The notes under the pieces were generated by a model. The model saw only the letters and a program-made list of their open reading frames with translations, had not been told where the DNA came from and searched no databases. 12,767 nt of DNA from Pseudomonadota bacterium. GTDB lineage: Bacteria; Pseudomonadota; Alphaproteobacteria; Sphingomonadales; Sphingomonadaceae. Of this stretch, positions 1 through 5,712 are shown piece after piece; the stretch's first letter is position 1; every line of letters starts with the position of its first letter. The position numbers were made by a program, and so were the translations under genes. Location: assembly GCA_030271565.1 (NCBI GenBank), contig JARXKR010000058.1, forward strand, positions 1-12,767, in the 5' to 3' direction.

Positions 1-791
1 CTGGGCGTGATGCCAAGGACGTCGACGCGGTGCTCTGCGCCGCCTCGAACATGCAACGCGCTTATCCGGCGATGGCGATCGAAATTCAGGCGGCGCTTGG
101 CATCGAAGGCTTCGGGTTCGACATGAACGTTGCCTGCTCTTCGGCGACTTTCGGGATCCAGACCGCCGCCGATTTCATCCGCGCCGGTCACGCGCGGTCG
201 GTGCTGGTGGTCAGCCCGGAAATCTGCACCGGCCACAACAACATGCGCAACCGCGACAGCCATTTCATCTTTGGCGACGTTGCGACAGCGGTGCTGGTCG
301 AGGCGGCGGACATGGCCCCGACATCGCATTGGCAGATCGTCGGCACCCGTTTGAAGACGGTCTTCTCCAACAACATCCGCAACAACTTCGGCTTCCTCAA
401 TTGCGCCACGCCCGAGACGATCGGCACGCCGGACAAGCTGTTCGTCCAGGAAGGGCGCAAGGTGTTCAAGGAAGTGGTCCCGATGGTCGCGGCGATGATC
501 TGCGATCACGCGGCCGATCTGGGCCTCGAACCGGCGGGCCTCAGGCGGCTGTGGCTGCACCAGGCCAACCAGGGGATGAACCGGCTGATCGCGCAGCGCG
601 TGCTCGGGCACGAGGCGAGCGAGGACGAAAGCCCCACCGTGCTCGATAGCTACGGCAATACCTCGAGCGCGGGATCGATCATTGCTTTTCATAAACATAG
701 CGCCGATCTTGTGCATGGTGATATCGGGACTATCTGCTCGTTCGGTGCGGGCTATTCCGCCGGAACCGTGTTCGTGCGGAAGGTAATGTAA
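1..791 (+). CDS. Beta-ketoacyl-ACP synthase III-like protein, 3' part (5' end outside window)
   Basis: This is a thiolase-fold condensing enzyme of the FabH (KAS III) superfamily, which joins an acyl-CoA or acyl-ACP primer to malonyl-ACP. The first full codon is at base 3, and 262 residues are visible before the TAA at 789-791; family members usually have about 320-375 residues, so some 60-110 N-terminal residues are missing. The Cys-His-Asn catalytic set is present: Cys in NVACSSATFG (codon 135-137), His in LHQAN (558-560) and Asn in YGNTSSAGS (657-659). Two departures from textbook FabH are visible: CSS after the active Cys rather than the usual CxGF, and HQANQGMN in place of HQANxR. This suggests a divergent subgroup, so the primer could be a longer acyl chain, but that is inference and I give no gene symbol. 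The gene ends one base before psd, which places it in a lipid operon. Confidence 0.9.
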   Translation, partial: GRDAKDVDAVLCAASNMQRAYPAMAIEIQAALGIEGFGFDMNVACSSATFGIQTAADFIRAGHARSVLVVSPEICTGHNNMRNRDSHFIFGDVATAVLVEAADMAPTSHWQIVGTRLKTVFSNNIRNNFGFLNCATPETIGTPDKLFVQEGRKVFKEVVPMVAAMICDHAADLGLEPAGLRRLWLHQANQGMNRLIAQRVLGHEASEDESPTVLDSYGNTSSAGSIIAFHKHSADLVHGDIGTICSFGAGYSAGTVFVRKVM

Positions 792-792
792 A

Positions 793-1542
793 TTGGCTGG
801 TGACATTCTCGACAACCGCGGGCGCGGCGAAGCGGCGTGGGGATGGCCCAGCGTTCACCCCGAAGGACGCAAGTTCGCGCTCGCCGGAGCCGTGGTCTGC
901 GCTGCTTTCGCTTTCATGGCGTGGGAGACGTTGGCTTGGCCGGCCGGCGTGCTGGTGCTCGGCATCCTTGCCTTCTTCCGCGATCCGCGCCGGGTCACCC
1001 CGCTCGGCGATGGGCTGATCGTCGCCCCGGCCGATGGCCTCATTACGCTGATCAAACAGATGGAACCACCGCGCGAGCTGGTCCAGGACGATGGTAACGG
1101 CACCCCTGGGCTGCCCGGGGGCATGGTCACCCGCATTTCGATTTTCATGTCAGTGTTCGACGTCCACATCAATCGCGCGCCGATTGGCGGGACGGTGCGC
1201 CGGGTGGTCTATATCCCGGGCAAGTTTCTCAACGCCGATCTCGACAAGGCGAGCGAAGAGAACGAACGCCAGCATATCCTGATCGATCAGGCCGGCGGGC
1301 TCGCGGTGGGGTTCACCCAGATCGCCGGGCTGATTGCGCGCCGGATCGTGCCGTTCGTCAAGCCGGGGGACATGCTGGCTGCCGGGCAGCGGGTCGGGCT
1401 GATCCGCTTCGGCAGCCGGGTCGATGTGTACCTGCCGGCCGGGACCGAGCCGCAGGTGCTGGTCGGCCAACGGACGATTGCGGGTGAGACGGTGCTGGCA
1501 CAAGCCGGCCAAGCCATGTTGATCGAAGGTGCGCGGCAGTGA
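793..1542 (+). CDS. psd: Phosphatidylserine decarboxylase (short, pyruvoyl-dependent)
   Basis: The enzyme decarboxylates phosphatidylserine to phosphatidylethanolamine at the inner membrane. The 249-residue proenzyme has a hydrophobic N-terminal segment (about residues 29-61), then FFRDPRR (61-67), VAPADG with Asp81, SVFDVHINR with His125, ENERQ (156-160) and RFGSR, where Gly207-Ser208 is the expected self-cleavage site that yields the pyruvoyl group on the new alpha chain. The length fits the short Psd type common in alphaproteobacteria rather than the longer E. coli protein. The start is TTG at 793: GGAAGG at 778-783 sits 9 bases upstream, and no better start lies before the hydrophobic segment. 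The stop TGA overlaps the GTG start of pssA by four bases, so the two genes should be translationally coupled and the product of PssA passes to Psd. Confidence 0.96.
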   Translation: MAGDILDNRGRGEAAWGWPSVHPEGRKFALAGAVVCAAFAFMAWETLAWPAGVLVLGILAFFRDPRRVTPLGDGLIVAPADGLITLIKQMEPPRELVQDDGNGTPGLPGGMVTRISIFMSVFDVHINRAPIGGTVRRVVYIPGKFLNADLDKASEENERQHILIDQAGGLAVGFTQIAGLIARRIVPFVKPGDMLAAGQRVGLIRFGSRVDVYLPAGTEPQVLVGQRTIAGETVLAQAGQAMLIEGARQ

Positions 1543-2312
1543 ATATCGAGCCGGTTCGGCCGGGGCTGACGCTGCGCGCGATGGTGCCCAACGCGATTAC
1601 TGCGGCGGCGCTGTGCGCGGGGCTGACCGGTATACGCTTCGGGATTACCCACGATTTCGAAAAGGCCGTGCAGGCGGTCGTGCTTGCCGGGATCCTCGAC
1701 GGGCTCGACGGACGTGTCGCGCGGCTGCTCAAGGCGCAATCGCGGTTCGGGGCCGAGCTTGACAGTCTGGCCGACAATGTCTCGTTCGGGGTTGCTCCGG
1801 CGTTGGTGCTGTTCCTGTGGTCGTTGCAGGATTTGCCGCGCGTCGGCTGGTTCGCCGCACTGGCCTATGCGATTGCCTGTGCTTTGCGCCTGGCGCGCTA
1901 CAATGCGCGGATCGATCTAGCCGATGAACCGCGCAAGACCGCCGGGTTCCTGACCGGGGTTCCCGCGCCGGTCGGGGCAGGCCTCGCGTTCCTGCCGCTC
2001 TACCTGTTTTTCGAGACTGCAAATCCGCTGTTCCGCAATCCGGTGCTGGTCAGCGTGTGGCTGGCGGCGATGGCATTCCTGATGATTTCTAATGTTGCCA
2101 CGCTCAGCTGGAGCAAATTGCGCCCGCGCAAGCAGGTTCGGATCGAAGTGATCGCGCTGTTTGGAATGGTTGCGGCTGGACTGCTGACCGAGCCATGGTG
2201 GACGCTGGTCGGAATCTGCGCGGTCTATCTCGCGATGCTTCCAGTGGCGATGCTGCTTTATTCCAAAATCAGGCGGCAGCGCGCAGCGGCTGAGGCAAAG
2301 CCAGCGGCTTGA
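1539..2312 (+). CDS. pssA: CDP-diacylglycerol-serine O-phosphatidyltransferase
   Basis: The enzyme makes phosphatidylserine from CDP-diacylglycerol and L-serine, releasing CMP; it is an integral membrane protein. In its 257 residues the CDP-alcohol phosphatidyltransferase motif is complete: Asp57-Gly58, Ala61-Arg62, Gly71, Asp75 and Asp79 with the exact spacing of the family (DGxxAR, eight residues, GxxxDxxxD). Several hydrophobic stretches follow, at about residues 84-110, 140-160, 170-190 and 205-245, consistent with a multi-pass membrane protein. The GTG start overlaps the psd stop (GTGA). Substrate comes from CdsA, encoded in the same window at 6967-7725, and the product feeds Psd. The last 44 bases overlap tail to tail with the small - strand gene. 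The choice of serine as the alcohol rests on the adjacency to psd as well as on the sequence. Confidence 0.95.
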   Translation: MNIEPVRPGLTLRAMVPNAITAAALCAGLTGIRFGITHDFEKAVQAVVLAGILDGLDGRVARLLKAQSRFGAELDSLADNVSFGVAPALVLFLWSLQDLPRVGWFAALAYAIACALRLARYNARIDLADEPRKTAGFLTGVPAPVGAGLAFLPLYLFFETANPLFRNPVLVSVWLAAMAFLMISNVATLSWSKLRPRKQVRIEVIALFGMVAAGLLTEPWWTLVGICAVYLAMLPVAMLLYSKIRRQRAAAEAKPAA

Positions 2313-2526
2313 TCCGCACCGGCAAGGAGGCGACCTGGCCGTGACGCGGGCTGACCGTGATCTCGCGAATGGTGAAGCGCAGCTCTCGCGTTTGCGGGCA
2401 ATCGGCCAGTGCCGCCTTGATCCCGGCAATGCGCGGCAGCGCCGCAGCGATCGAGAGCCCGAGTGTGCCCAGCGCGGCGATTGCGGCAAGCGCGAACAGT
2501 GCAGTCAAACCAACAGCGATCATCAT
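2269..2526 (-). CDS. Small single-pass membrane protein of unknown function, candidate LexA regulon member
   Basis: I do not recognise a family for this 85-residue protein. One strongly hydrophobic helix spans about residues 3-30, followed by a basic, mostly soluble tail with one Cys (Cys43) and an ending rich in Leu, Pro and Ala. All net positive charge lies after the helix, so the tail is probably cytoplasmic (inference). It looks real for three reasons: GGAG (complement of 2532-2535) lies 5 bases before the first ATG and 8 before the second, the protein has a plausible membrane topology, and a good promoter lies upstream at 2610-2638 on the same strand. The start may be either ATG of the tandem pair (2526 or 2523). 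Other frames here give Arg/His/Cys-rich, protein-unlike translations. Its 3' end overlaps that of pssA by 44 bases. The LexA box in its promoter suggests induction by DNA damage. Confidence 0.7.
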   Translation of the reverse strand: MMIAVGLTALFALAAIAALGTLGLSIAAALPRIAGIKAALADCPQTRELRFTIREITVSPRHGQVASLPVRIKPLALPQPLRAAA

Positions 2527-2556
2527 CTCTACTCCGTCGCGCCCTGTGGGGGGACC

Positions 2557-2576
2557 TGTGGATAACGTGTGGACAA
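2557..2576 (-). promoter_or_regulatory. Tandem DnaA-box-like sites in the leader of the small - strand gene
   Basis: On the - strand, 2565 to 2557 reads TTATCCACA, a perfect DnaA box. 2576 to 2568 reads TTGTCCACA, one mismatch from it, in the same orientation and 11 bases away start to start (one helical turn). A further partial TGTGG occurs at 2545-2549. Both sites lie between the predicted transcription start and the ATG of the - strand gene. DnaA binding is possible but not shown by sequence alone. Confidence 0.5.
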
Positions 2577-2609
2577 CCTGAAAAGTTCCAAACGCGGCTA
2601 ACTAACGTC

Positions 2610-2638
2610 AATGTTCCCTATATGTTCTTTCGTGTCAA
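2610..2638 (-). promoter_or_regulatory. Predicted sigma70-type promoter of the small membrane protein gene
   Basis: Reading the - strand, a perfect -35 TTGACA (2638 to 2633) is followed by exactly 17 bases and AACATT (2615 to 2610) as a -10 that keeps A2, A4 and T6 of TATAAT. Transcription would start near 2603 and leave a leader of about 75 bases before the ATG at 2526. The LexA box at 2613-2627 covers the spacer and half of the -10, the usual placement for repression. The promoter points away from rpsB. Confidence 0.6.
2613..2627 (-). promoter_or_regulatory. LexA (SOS) box of the alphaproteobacterial type
   Basis: The + strand reads GTTC, seven bases, GTTC; the - strand reads GAACATATAGGGAAC. 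GTTC-N7-GTTC is the established LexA-binding direct repeat of many Alphaproteobacteria, and the AT-rich centre is also typical. Both half-sites match without error. The position inside the spacer and -10 of the - strand promoter favours control of the small membrane protein gene, although the site also lies 200 bases upstream of rpsB. Confidence 0.65.
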
Positions 2639-2743
2639 GCGACAATCGAACGCCGCCGTTTCGTCACATTTTGCTGGATTTGCGCCGCGAACCCGGTTAG
2701 GGGCGCGCGGCCTGCGGGGATTATCCCGTCAGACAAATCCACA

Positions 2744-2801
2744 TGGGAAGCGCCCATACCGGTGCCGCAGCGGGTTTTGACCGCACGGTTCCAGCTTCCC
2801 A
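2744..2801 (+). promoter_or_regulatory. Structured 5' leader of rpsB
   Basis: An outer stem of 8 bp pairs 2744-2751 (TGGGAAGC) with 2794-2801 (GCTTCCCA). Inside it, 2758-2765 pairs with 2783-2789 over 7 bp with one bulged G, topped by a 3-bp stem (2773-2775 with 2780-2782) and a TTTG loop. The structure ends 11 bases before the Shine-Dalgarno GGAAGGA at 2813-2819. In E. coli S2 represses its own rpsB-tsf message through the leader, so a similar role is a reasonable inference. I saw no convincing -10 for rpsB between 2640 and 2743, so its promoter remains unassigned. Confidence 0.5.
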
Positions 2802-2826
2802 GAGGTTCAACCGGAAGGAAATACTT

Positions 2827-3672
2827 ATGGCGGCTCCAGTCGTCACGATGCAGCAATTGATCGAGGCCGGCGCACACTTCGGCCACCAGACCCACCGCTG
2901 GAACCCGCGGATGAAGCCGTACATTTTCGGCGCCCGCAACGGCATTCACATTCTTGACCTGTCGCAGACCGTGCCGCTGTTCGCGCGTGCGCTCGATTTC
3001 GTCTCGGCCACGGTTCAGGCCGGCGGCAAGGTCCTGTTTGTCGGGACCAAGCGCCAGGCGCAGGAACCGATCGCCCAGGCCGCGCGCGCCTGCGGCCAAC
3101 ATTACGTCAACCACCGCTGGCTGGGCGGTATGCTCACCAACTGGAAGACAGTCAGCCAGCGCATCAAGTACATGAAGTCGCTTGAAGAGCAGCTTTCAGG
3201 CGACACTGCGGGACTGACTAAGAAGGAAGTCCTCAACCTGACGCGCAAGCGTGACAAGCTTGAGCTGTCGCTCGGCGGCATCCGCGACATGGGCGGCATT
3301 CCCGACGTGATGTTCGTGATCGACGCCAACAAGGAAGAGCTCGCGATCAAGGAAGCCAACGTGCTTGGCATTCCGGTCGTCGCGGTACTCGATTCGAACG
3401 TGTCGCCCGATGGCATCGCCTTCCCGGTTCCGGCCAACGACGATGCCAGCCGTGCGGTGCGCCTGTACTGCGAAGCGATCGCTTCGGCTGCCACCAAGGG
3501 CCACCGCGAAGGTGTGGTCGACTCGGGCGTGGACATTGGCGCGATGGACGTTGCCCCGGTTGAAGACGTTGTGGCCGAAGAGGCCGCTCCGGCTGCCGAA
3601 GAGCCGACGATGGAAGAGGTCGCTGCAATCGCAGACGAAGTCACCGTCGAAGAAACTGCTACCGAAGCCTGA
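2827..3672 (+). CDS. rpsB: 30S ribosomal protein S2
   Basis: S2 sits on the back of the small ribosomal subunit between head and body and is needed for binding of S1. The 281-residue protein shows the conserved N-terminus MQQLIEAGAHFGHQTHRWNP, the run FVGTKRQAQ, NHRWLGGMLTNW and GGIRDMGGIPDVMFVID. The start is ATG at 2827, with GGAAGGA at 2813-2819 seven bases upstream and the family-typical start MAAPVVTM. An upstream in-frame ATG at 2743 would add 28 unrelated residues, has no ribosome binding site and lies at the foot of the leader hairpin, so I rejected it. The last 40 or so residues form an Ala/Glu-rich acidic tail absent from E. coli S2 but common in alphaproteobacteria. It is followed by tsf, the usual partner gene, 79 bases downstream. 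Confidence 0.99.
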   Translation: MAAPVVTMQQLIEAGAHFGHQTHRWNPRMKPYIFGARNGIHILDLSQTVPLFARALDFVSATVQAGGKVLFVGTKRQAQEPIAQAARACGQHYVNHRWLGGMLTNWKTVSQRIKYMKSLEEQLSGDTAGLTKKEVLNLTRKRDKLELSLGGIRDMGGIPDVMFVIDANKEELAIKEANVLGIPVVAVLDSNVSPDGIAFPVPANDDASRAVRLYCEAIASAATKGHREGVVDSGVDIGAMDVAPVEDVVAEEAAPAAEEPTMEEVAAIADEVTVEETATEA

Positions 3673-3696
3673 TTGGGCAAAGCGGATTGATGGCCG

Positions 3697-3720
3697 GCCG
3701 GGTCCCTTGCGGGGTCCGGC
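3697..3720 (+). other. Hairpin between rpsB and tsf
   Basis: GCCGGGTCCC (3697-3706) pairs with GGGGTCCGGC (3711-3720) around a TTGC tetraloop: ten pairs in RNA, two of them G-U. Because the central two pairs are wobbles, the structure is stable as + strand RNA, while the complementary strand would carry A-C mismatches there. A short T run (TTTT at 3731-3734) follows ten bases later, too far for a standard intrinsic terminator, so an RNA processing or attenuation role is more likely than full termination. Confidence 0.5.
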
Positions 3721-3751
3721 GGCTACCCTGTTTTAAAGAAGGATAGGCGCA

Positions 3752-4708
3752 ATGGCTTACACTGCCACTGACGTGAAAAACCTGCGCGAGCGCACCGGCG
3801 CCGGCATGATGGACTGCAAGAAGGCGCTCGACGAAACTGGTGGCGATATCGAAGCCGCAGTGGATTCGCTGCGCGCCAAGGGTCTTGCTGCGGTTGCCAA
3901 GAAGTCGAGCCGCACCGCCGCCGAAGGGCTGGTCGGGGTCGCGGTTTCGGGCACTCGCGGGGTCGCTGTCGAAGTGAACTCGGAAACCGATTTCGTCGCC
4001 AAGAACGAGCAGTTCCAGGACTTCGTGCGCAAGACCACCCAAGTCGCGCTCGGTGCCAGCTCGGACGATGTCGAAGCGCTCAAGGGCGCGGCTTACCCCG
4101 ACGGCGGCACCGTCTCGGACAAGCTGACCAACAACGTCGCCACCATCGGTGAGAACCAGCAGGTTCGCCGGATGAAGACCGTTGCGGTCTCCAGCGGCGT
4201 GGTCGTGCCGTACATGCACAATGCCGCCGCGCCGCTGCTCGGCAAGATCGGCGTGCTGGTCGCGCTCGAGAGCGAAGCTGGTGCCGACGTGCTCGAACCG
4301 CTCGGCAAGCAGATCGCGATGCACATCGCGGCGGCTTTCCCGCAGGCGCTGTCGGTCGACGATCTCGATCCCGCCGTGCTTGAGCGTGAGCGCAAGATCG
4401 CGCTCGACAAGGCGGTTGAGGAAGCGGCCAAGAGCGGCAAGCAGATCCCCGACGACATCCTCGCCAAGCGCGCCGATGGTGCCGCAGCAAAGTTCGCCAA
4501 GGACAACGCGCTGCTCAGCCAAGTGTTCGTGATGGATAACAAGACCCCGATCGCGCAAGTCGTCGAAGCCGCAGGCAAGGCTGCGGGCACCAAGATCGTG
4601 CTCAAGGACTACGTCCGCTTCCAGCTGGGCGAGGGCATCGAAAAGGAAGTCAGCGACTTTGCGGCTGAGGTTGCTGCAGCCTCGGGCGTTCCGCAGCCTA
4701 CAGCTTGA
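3752..4708 (+). CDS. tsf: Elongation factor Ts
   Basis: EF-Ts is the nucleotide exchange factor that releases GDP from EF-Tu in the cytoplasm. The 318-residue protein opens with the UBA-like domain (TDVKNLRERTGAGMMDCKKA, residues 6-25), followed by the core with the EF-Tu contact motif TDFV at 79-82 within SETDFVAKNEQF, then the two-subdomain core and a C-terminal segment ending at the TGA at 4706-4708. Start ATG 3752 is preceded by AAGGA at 3739-3743, eight bases upstream. It is slightly longer than the E. coli protein (283 residues), within the alphaproteobacterial range. It probably shares its transcript with rpsB across the hairpin at 3697-3720. Downstream lies the large palindromic repeat, then pyrH. 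Confidence 0.98.
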   Translation: MAYTATDVKNLRERTGAGMMDCKKALDETGGDIEAAVDSLRAKGLAAVAKKSSRTAAEGLVGVAVSGTRGVAVEVNSETDFVAKNEQFQDFVRKTTQVALGASSDDVEALKGAAYPDGGTVSDKLTNNVATIGENQQVRRMKTVAVSSGVVVPYMHNAAAPLLGKIGVLVALESEAGADVLEPLGKQIAMHIAAAFPQALSVDDLDPAVLERERKIALDKAVEEAAKSGKQIPDDILAKRADGAAAKFAKDNALLSQVFVMDNKTPIAQVVEAAGKAAGTKIVLKDYVRFQLGEGIEKEVSDFAAEVAAASGVPQPTA

Positions 4709-4717
4709 TCAAAAACA

Positions 4718-4866
4718 GATCCTCTCCATTTTGCGAAGCCAAATGGGGAGGTGGCAGTCGCCTTGGCGACTGACGGAGGGGTATCGACGCCGGCGTTGAT
4801 GCCCCTCCGTCAGTTCCTGCGGAACTGCCACCTCCCCATTTGCACTTCGTGAAAATGGAGAGGATC
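4718..4866. repeat. 149-bp nearly perfect palindromic repeat (REP/MITE-like) between tsf and pyrH
   Basis: The outer arms, 4718-4732 (GATCCTCTCCATTTT) and 4852-4866, are perfect inverted copies. After a short mismatched patch around CGAAG, the arms pair again over AAATGGGGAGGTGGCAGT (4741-4758) and its complement near 4824-4841. Each half then contains its own small palindrome: CAGTCGCCTTGGCGACTG (4755-4772) on the left and CAGTTCC/GGAACTG (4811-4827) on the right. The arms continue with ACTGACGGAGGGG and its complement. The centre (ATCGACGCC then GGCGTTGAT) is again a palindrome with one mismatch. Single-stranded DNA or RNA would fold into one long stem or a cruciform with two side hairpins. 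No open frame or transposase is inside. From memory, similar GGGGAGGTGGC / TGACGGAGGGG blocks recur in intergenic regions of sphingomonads; copy number in this genome cannot be seen here. Confidence 0.85.
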
Positions 4867-4923
4867 GTGCCGAAAGCATTTTTGTGGTTTCAGTGCAGTT
4901 CCCGCCAATTCGCAGCCCACACC

Positions 4924-4950
4924 TTGGCATGCCTGCCCCAGCGGTATAAG
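4924..4950 (+). promoter_or_regulatory. Weak candidate promoter upstream of pyrH
   Basis: TTGGCA (4924-4929) and TATAAG (4945-4950) resemble -35 and -10 elements, but the spacer is only 15 bases, shorter than the preferred 17. If used, transcription would start near 4957 and give a leader under 20 bases. It would let pyrH and the genes after it be expressed independently of rpsB-tsf despite the palindrome. The remaining bases between the repeat and pyrH (4867-4974) hold nothing else I can support. Confidence 0.3.
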
Positions 4951-4974
4951 GCCCCCGAAACGCAGCTGAGAGCG

Positions 4975-5700
4975 ATGTCCGAGCCCATGCCAAAGCCCAA
5001 TTACAAGCGTATCCTGCTGAAATTGTCCGGCGAAGTGCTGATGGGCAACCAGCAGTTCGGGATCGATCCCGAATTCGTCGCCGAACTGGCCAAGGAAGTG
5101 AAGGCGGCGCAGGCGACCGGCTTGCAGATCTGCCTGGTGATCGGCGGGGGCAACATCTTTCGCGGAATGGCCGGCGCGGCCAAGGGCATGGACCGCGCGC
5201 AGGCCGATTACATGGGCATGCTCGCCACGGTAATGAACGCGCTGGCGATGCAGAACGCGCTTGAGCAGCAGGGCGTCCACACCCGCGTGCAATCCGCAGT
5301 CCAGATGGACCAGGTGTGCGAGCCGGTGATCCGCCGCCGCGCCGAGCGTCACCTTGAAAAGGGCCGCGTGGTGATTTTTGCCGCCGGGGTCGGCGCGCCG
5401 TATTTCACCACCGATTCGGGTGCTGCCTTGCGCGCCGCCGAAATGCAGTGCGATGCGCTGCTCAAGGGGACCAGCGTCGACGGGATCTATGACAGCGATC
5501 CCAAGACCAATCCCAATGCCAAGCGTTACGATACAGTCGATTACAACACAGTCCTCTCACAGGACTTGAAGGTAATGGATGCGAGCGCGGTGGCGCTGTG
5601 CCGCGATAACAACATTCCGATCGTCGTCTTCTCAATCCGCGAAAGAGGTAACCTGGCCAAGGTGCTGCGCGGCGAGGGCACCCAGACGGTCGTCAAGTAG
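4975..5700 (+). CDS. pyrH: Uridylate kinase (UMP kinase)
   Basis: The enzyme phosphorylates UMP to UDP with ATP in pyrimidine nucleotide synthesis; bacterial PyrH is a hexamer of the amino acid kinase fold, unrelated to eukaryotic UMP/CMP kinases. In 241 residues I see KLSGE (16-20), the glycine loop GGGNIFRG (57-64), TTDSGAALRAAEM (145-157), the ATP-site run DGIYDSDP (169-176) and MDASAVAL (201-208). The start is placed at ATG 4975 because the conserved core begins shortly after (YKRILLKLSGE) and the family is about 235-245 residues long. The ribosome binding site is poor (GAGAG at 4968-4972, only two bases away), and ATG 4987 is a possible alternative. Upstream in-frame codons back to 4840 would include part of the palindromic repeat and are unlike the family. 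frr follows 12 bases after the stop. Confidence 0.97.
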   Translation: MSEPMPKPNYKRILLKLSGEVLMGNQQFGIDPEFVAELAKEVKAAQATGLQICLVIGGGNIFRGMAGAAKGMDRAQADYMGMLATVMNALAMQNALEQQGVHTRVQSAVQMDQVCEPVIRRRAERHLEKGRVVIFAAGVGAPYFTTDSGAALRAAEMQCDALLKGTSVDGIYDSDPKTNPNAKRYDTVDYNTVLSQDLKVMDASAVALCRDNNIPIVVFSIRERGNLAKVLRGEGTQTVVK

Positions 5701-5712
5701 GGGAGCCGGACC

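Noticed and set aside
2258..2611. 117-codon - strand frame overlapping the small membrane protein gene in another frame
   Set aside because: It starts with TTG close to the expected transcription start, has no ribosome binding site, and its Arg/His/Cys-rich translation looks like an out-of-frame reading.
2671..2700. TTGCTG followed by GGTTAG as an rpsB promoter
   Set aside because: The -10 match is poor and the spacing (18 bases) does not rescue it; I prefer to leave the rpsB promoter unassigned.
2743..2826. Upstream in-frame ATG giving S2 a 28-residue N-terminal extension
   Set aside because: No ribosome binding site before 2743, the region folds into the leader hairpin, and the extension is unlike S2 proteins. 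ATG 2827 has a strong GGAAGGA.
3659..4558. 299-codon - strand frame across tsf
   Set aside because: Antisense shadow of tsf with a low-complexity, charged translation and no ribosome binding site seen.
4718..4866. The palindrome as an ordinary intrinsic terminator for tsf
   Set aside because: No T run follows the right arm; the element is far longer than a terminator and has nested symmetry better explained as a repeat element.
4840..4974. 45-codon upstream extension of pyrH in frame
   Set aside because: Part of it lies in the right arm of the palindromic repeat, and it precedes the normal UMP kinase start without homology.
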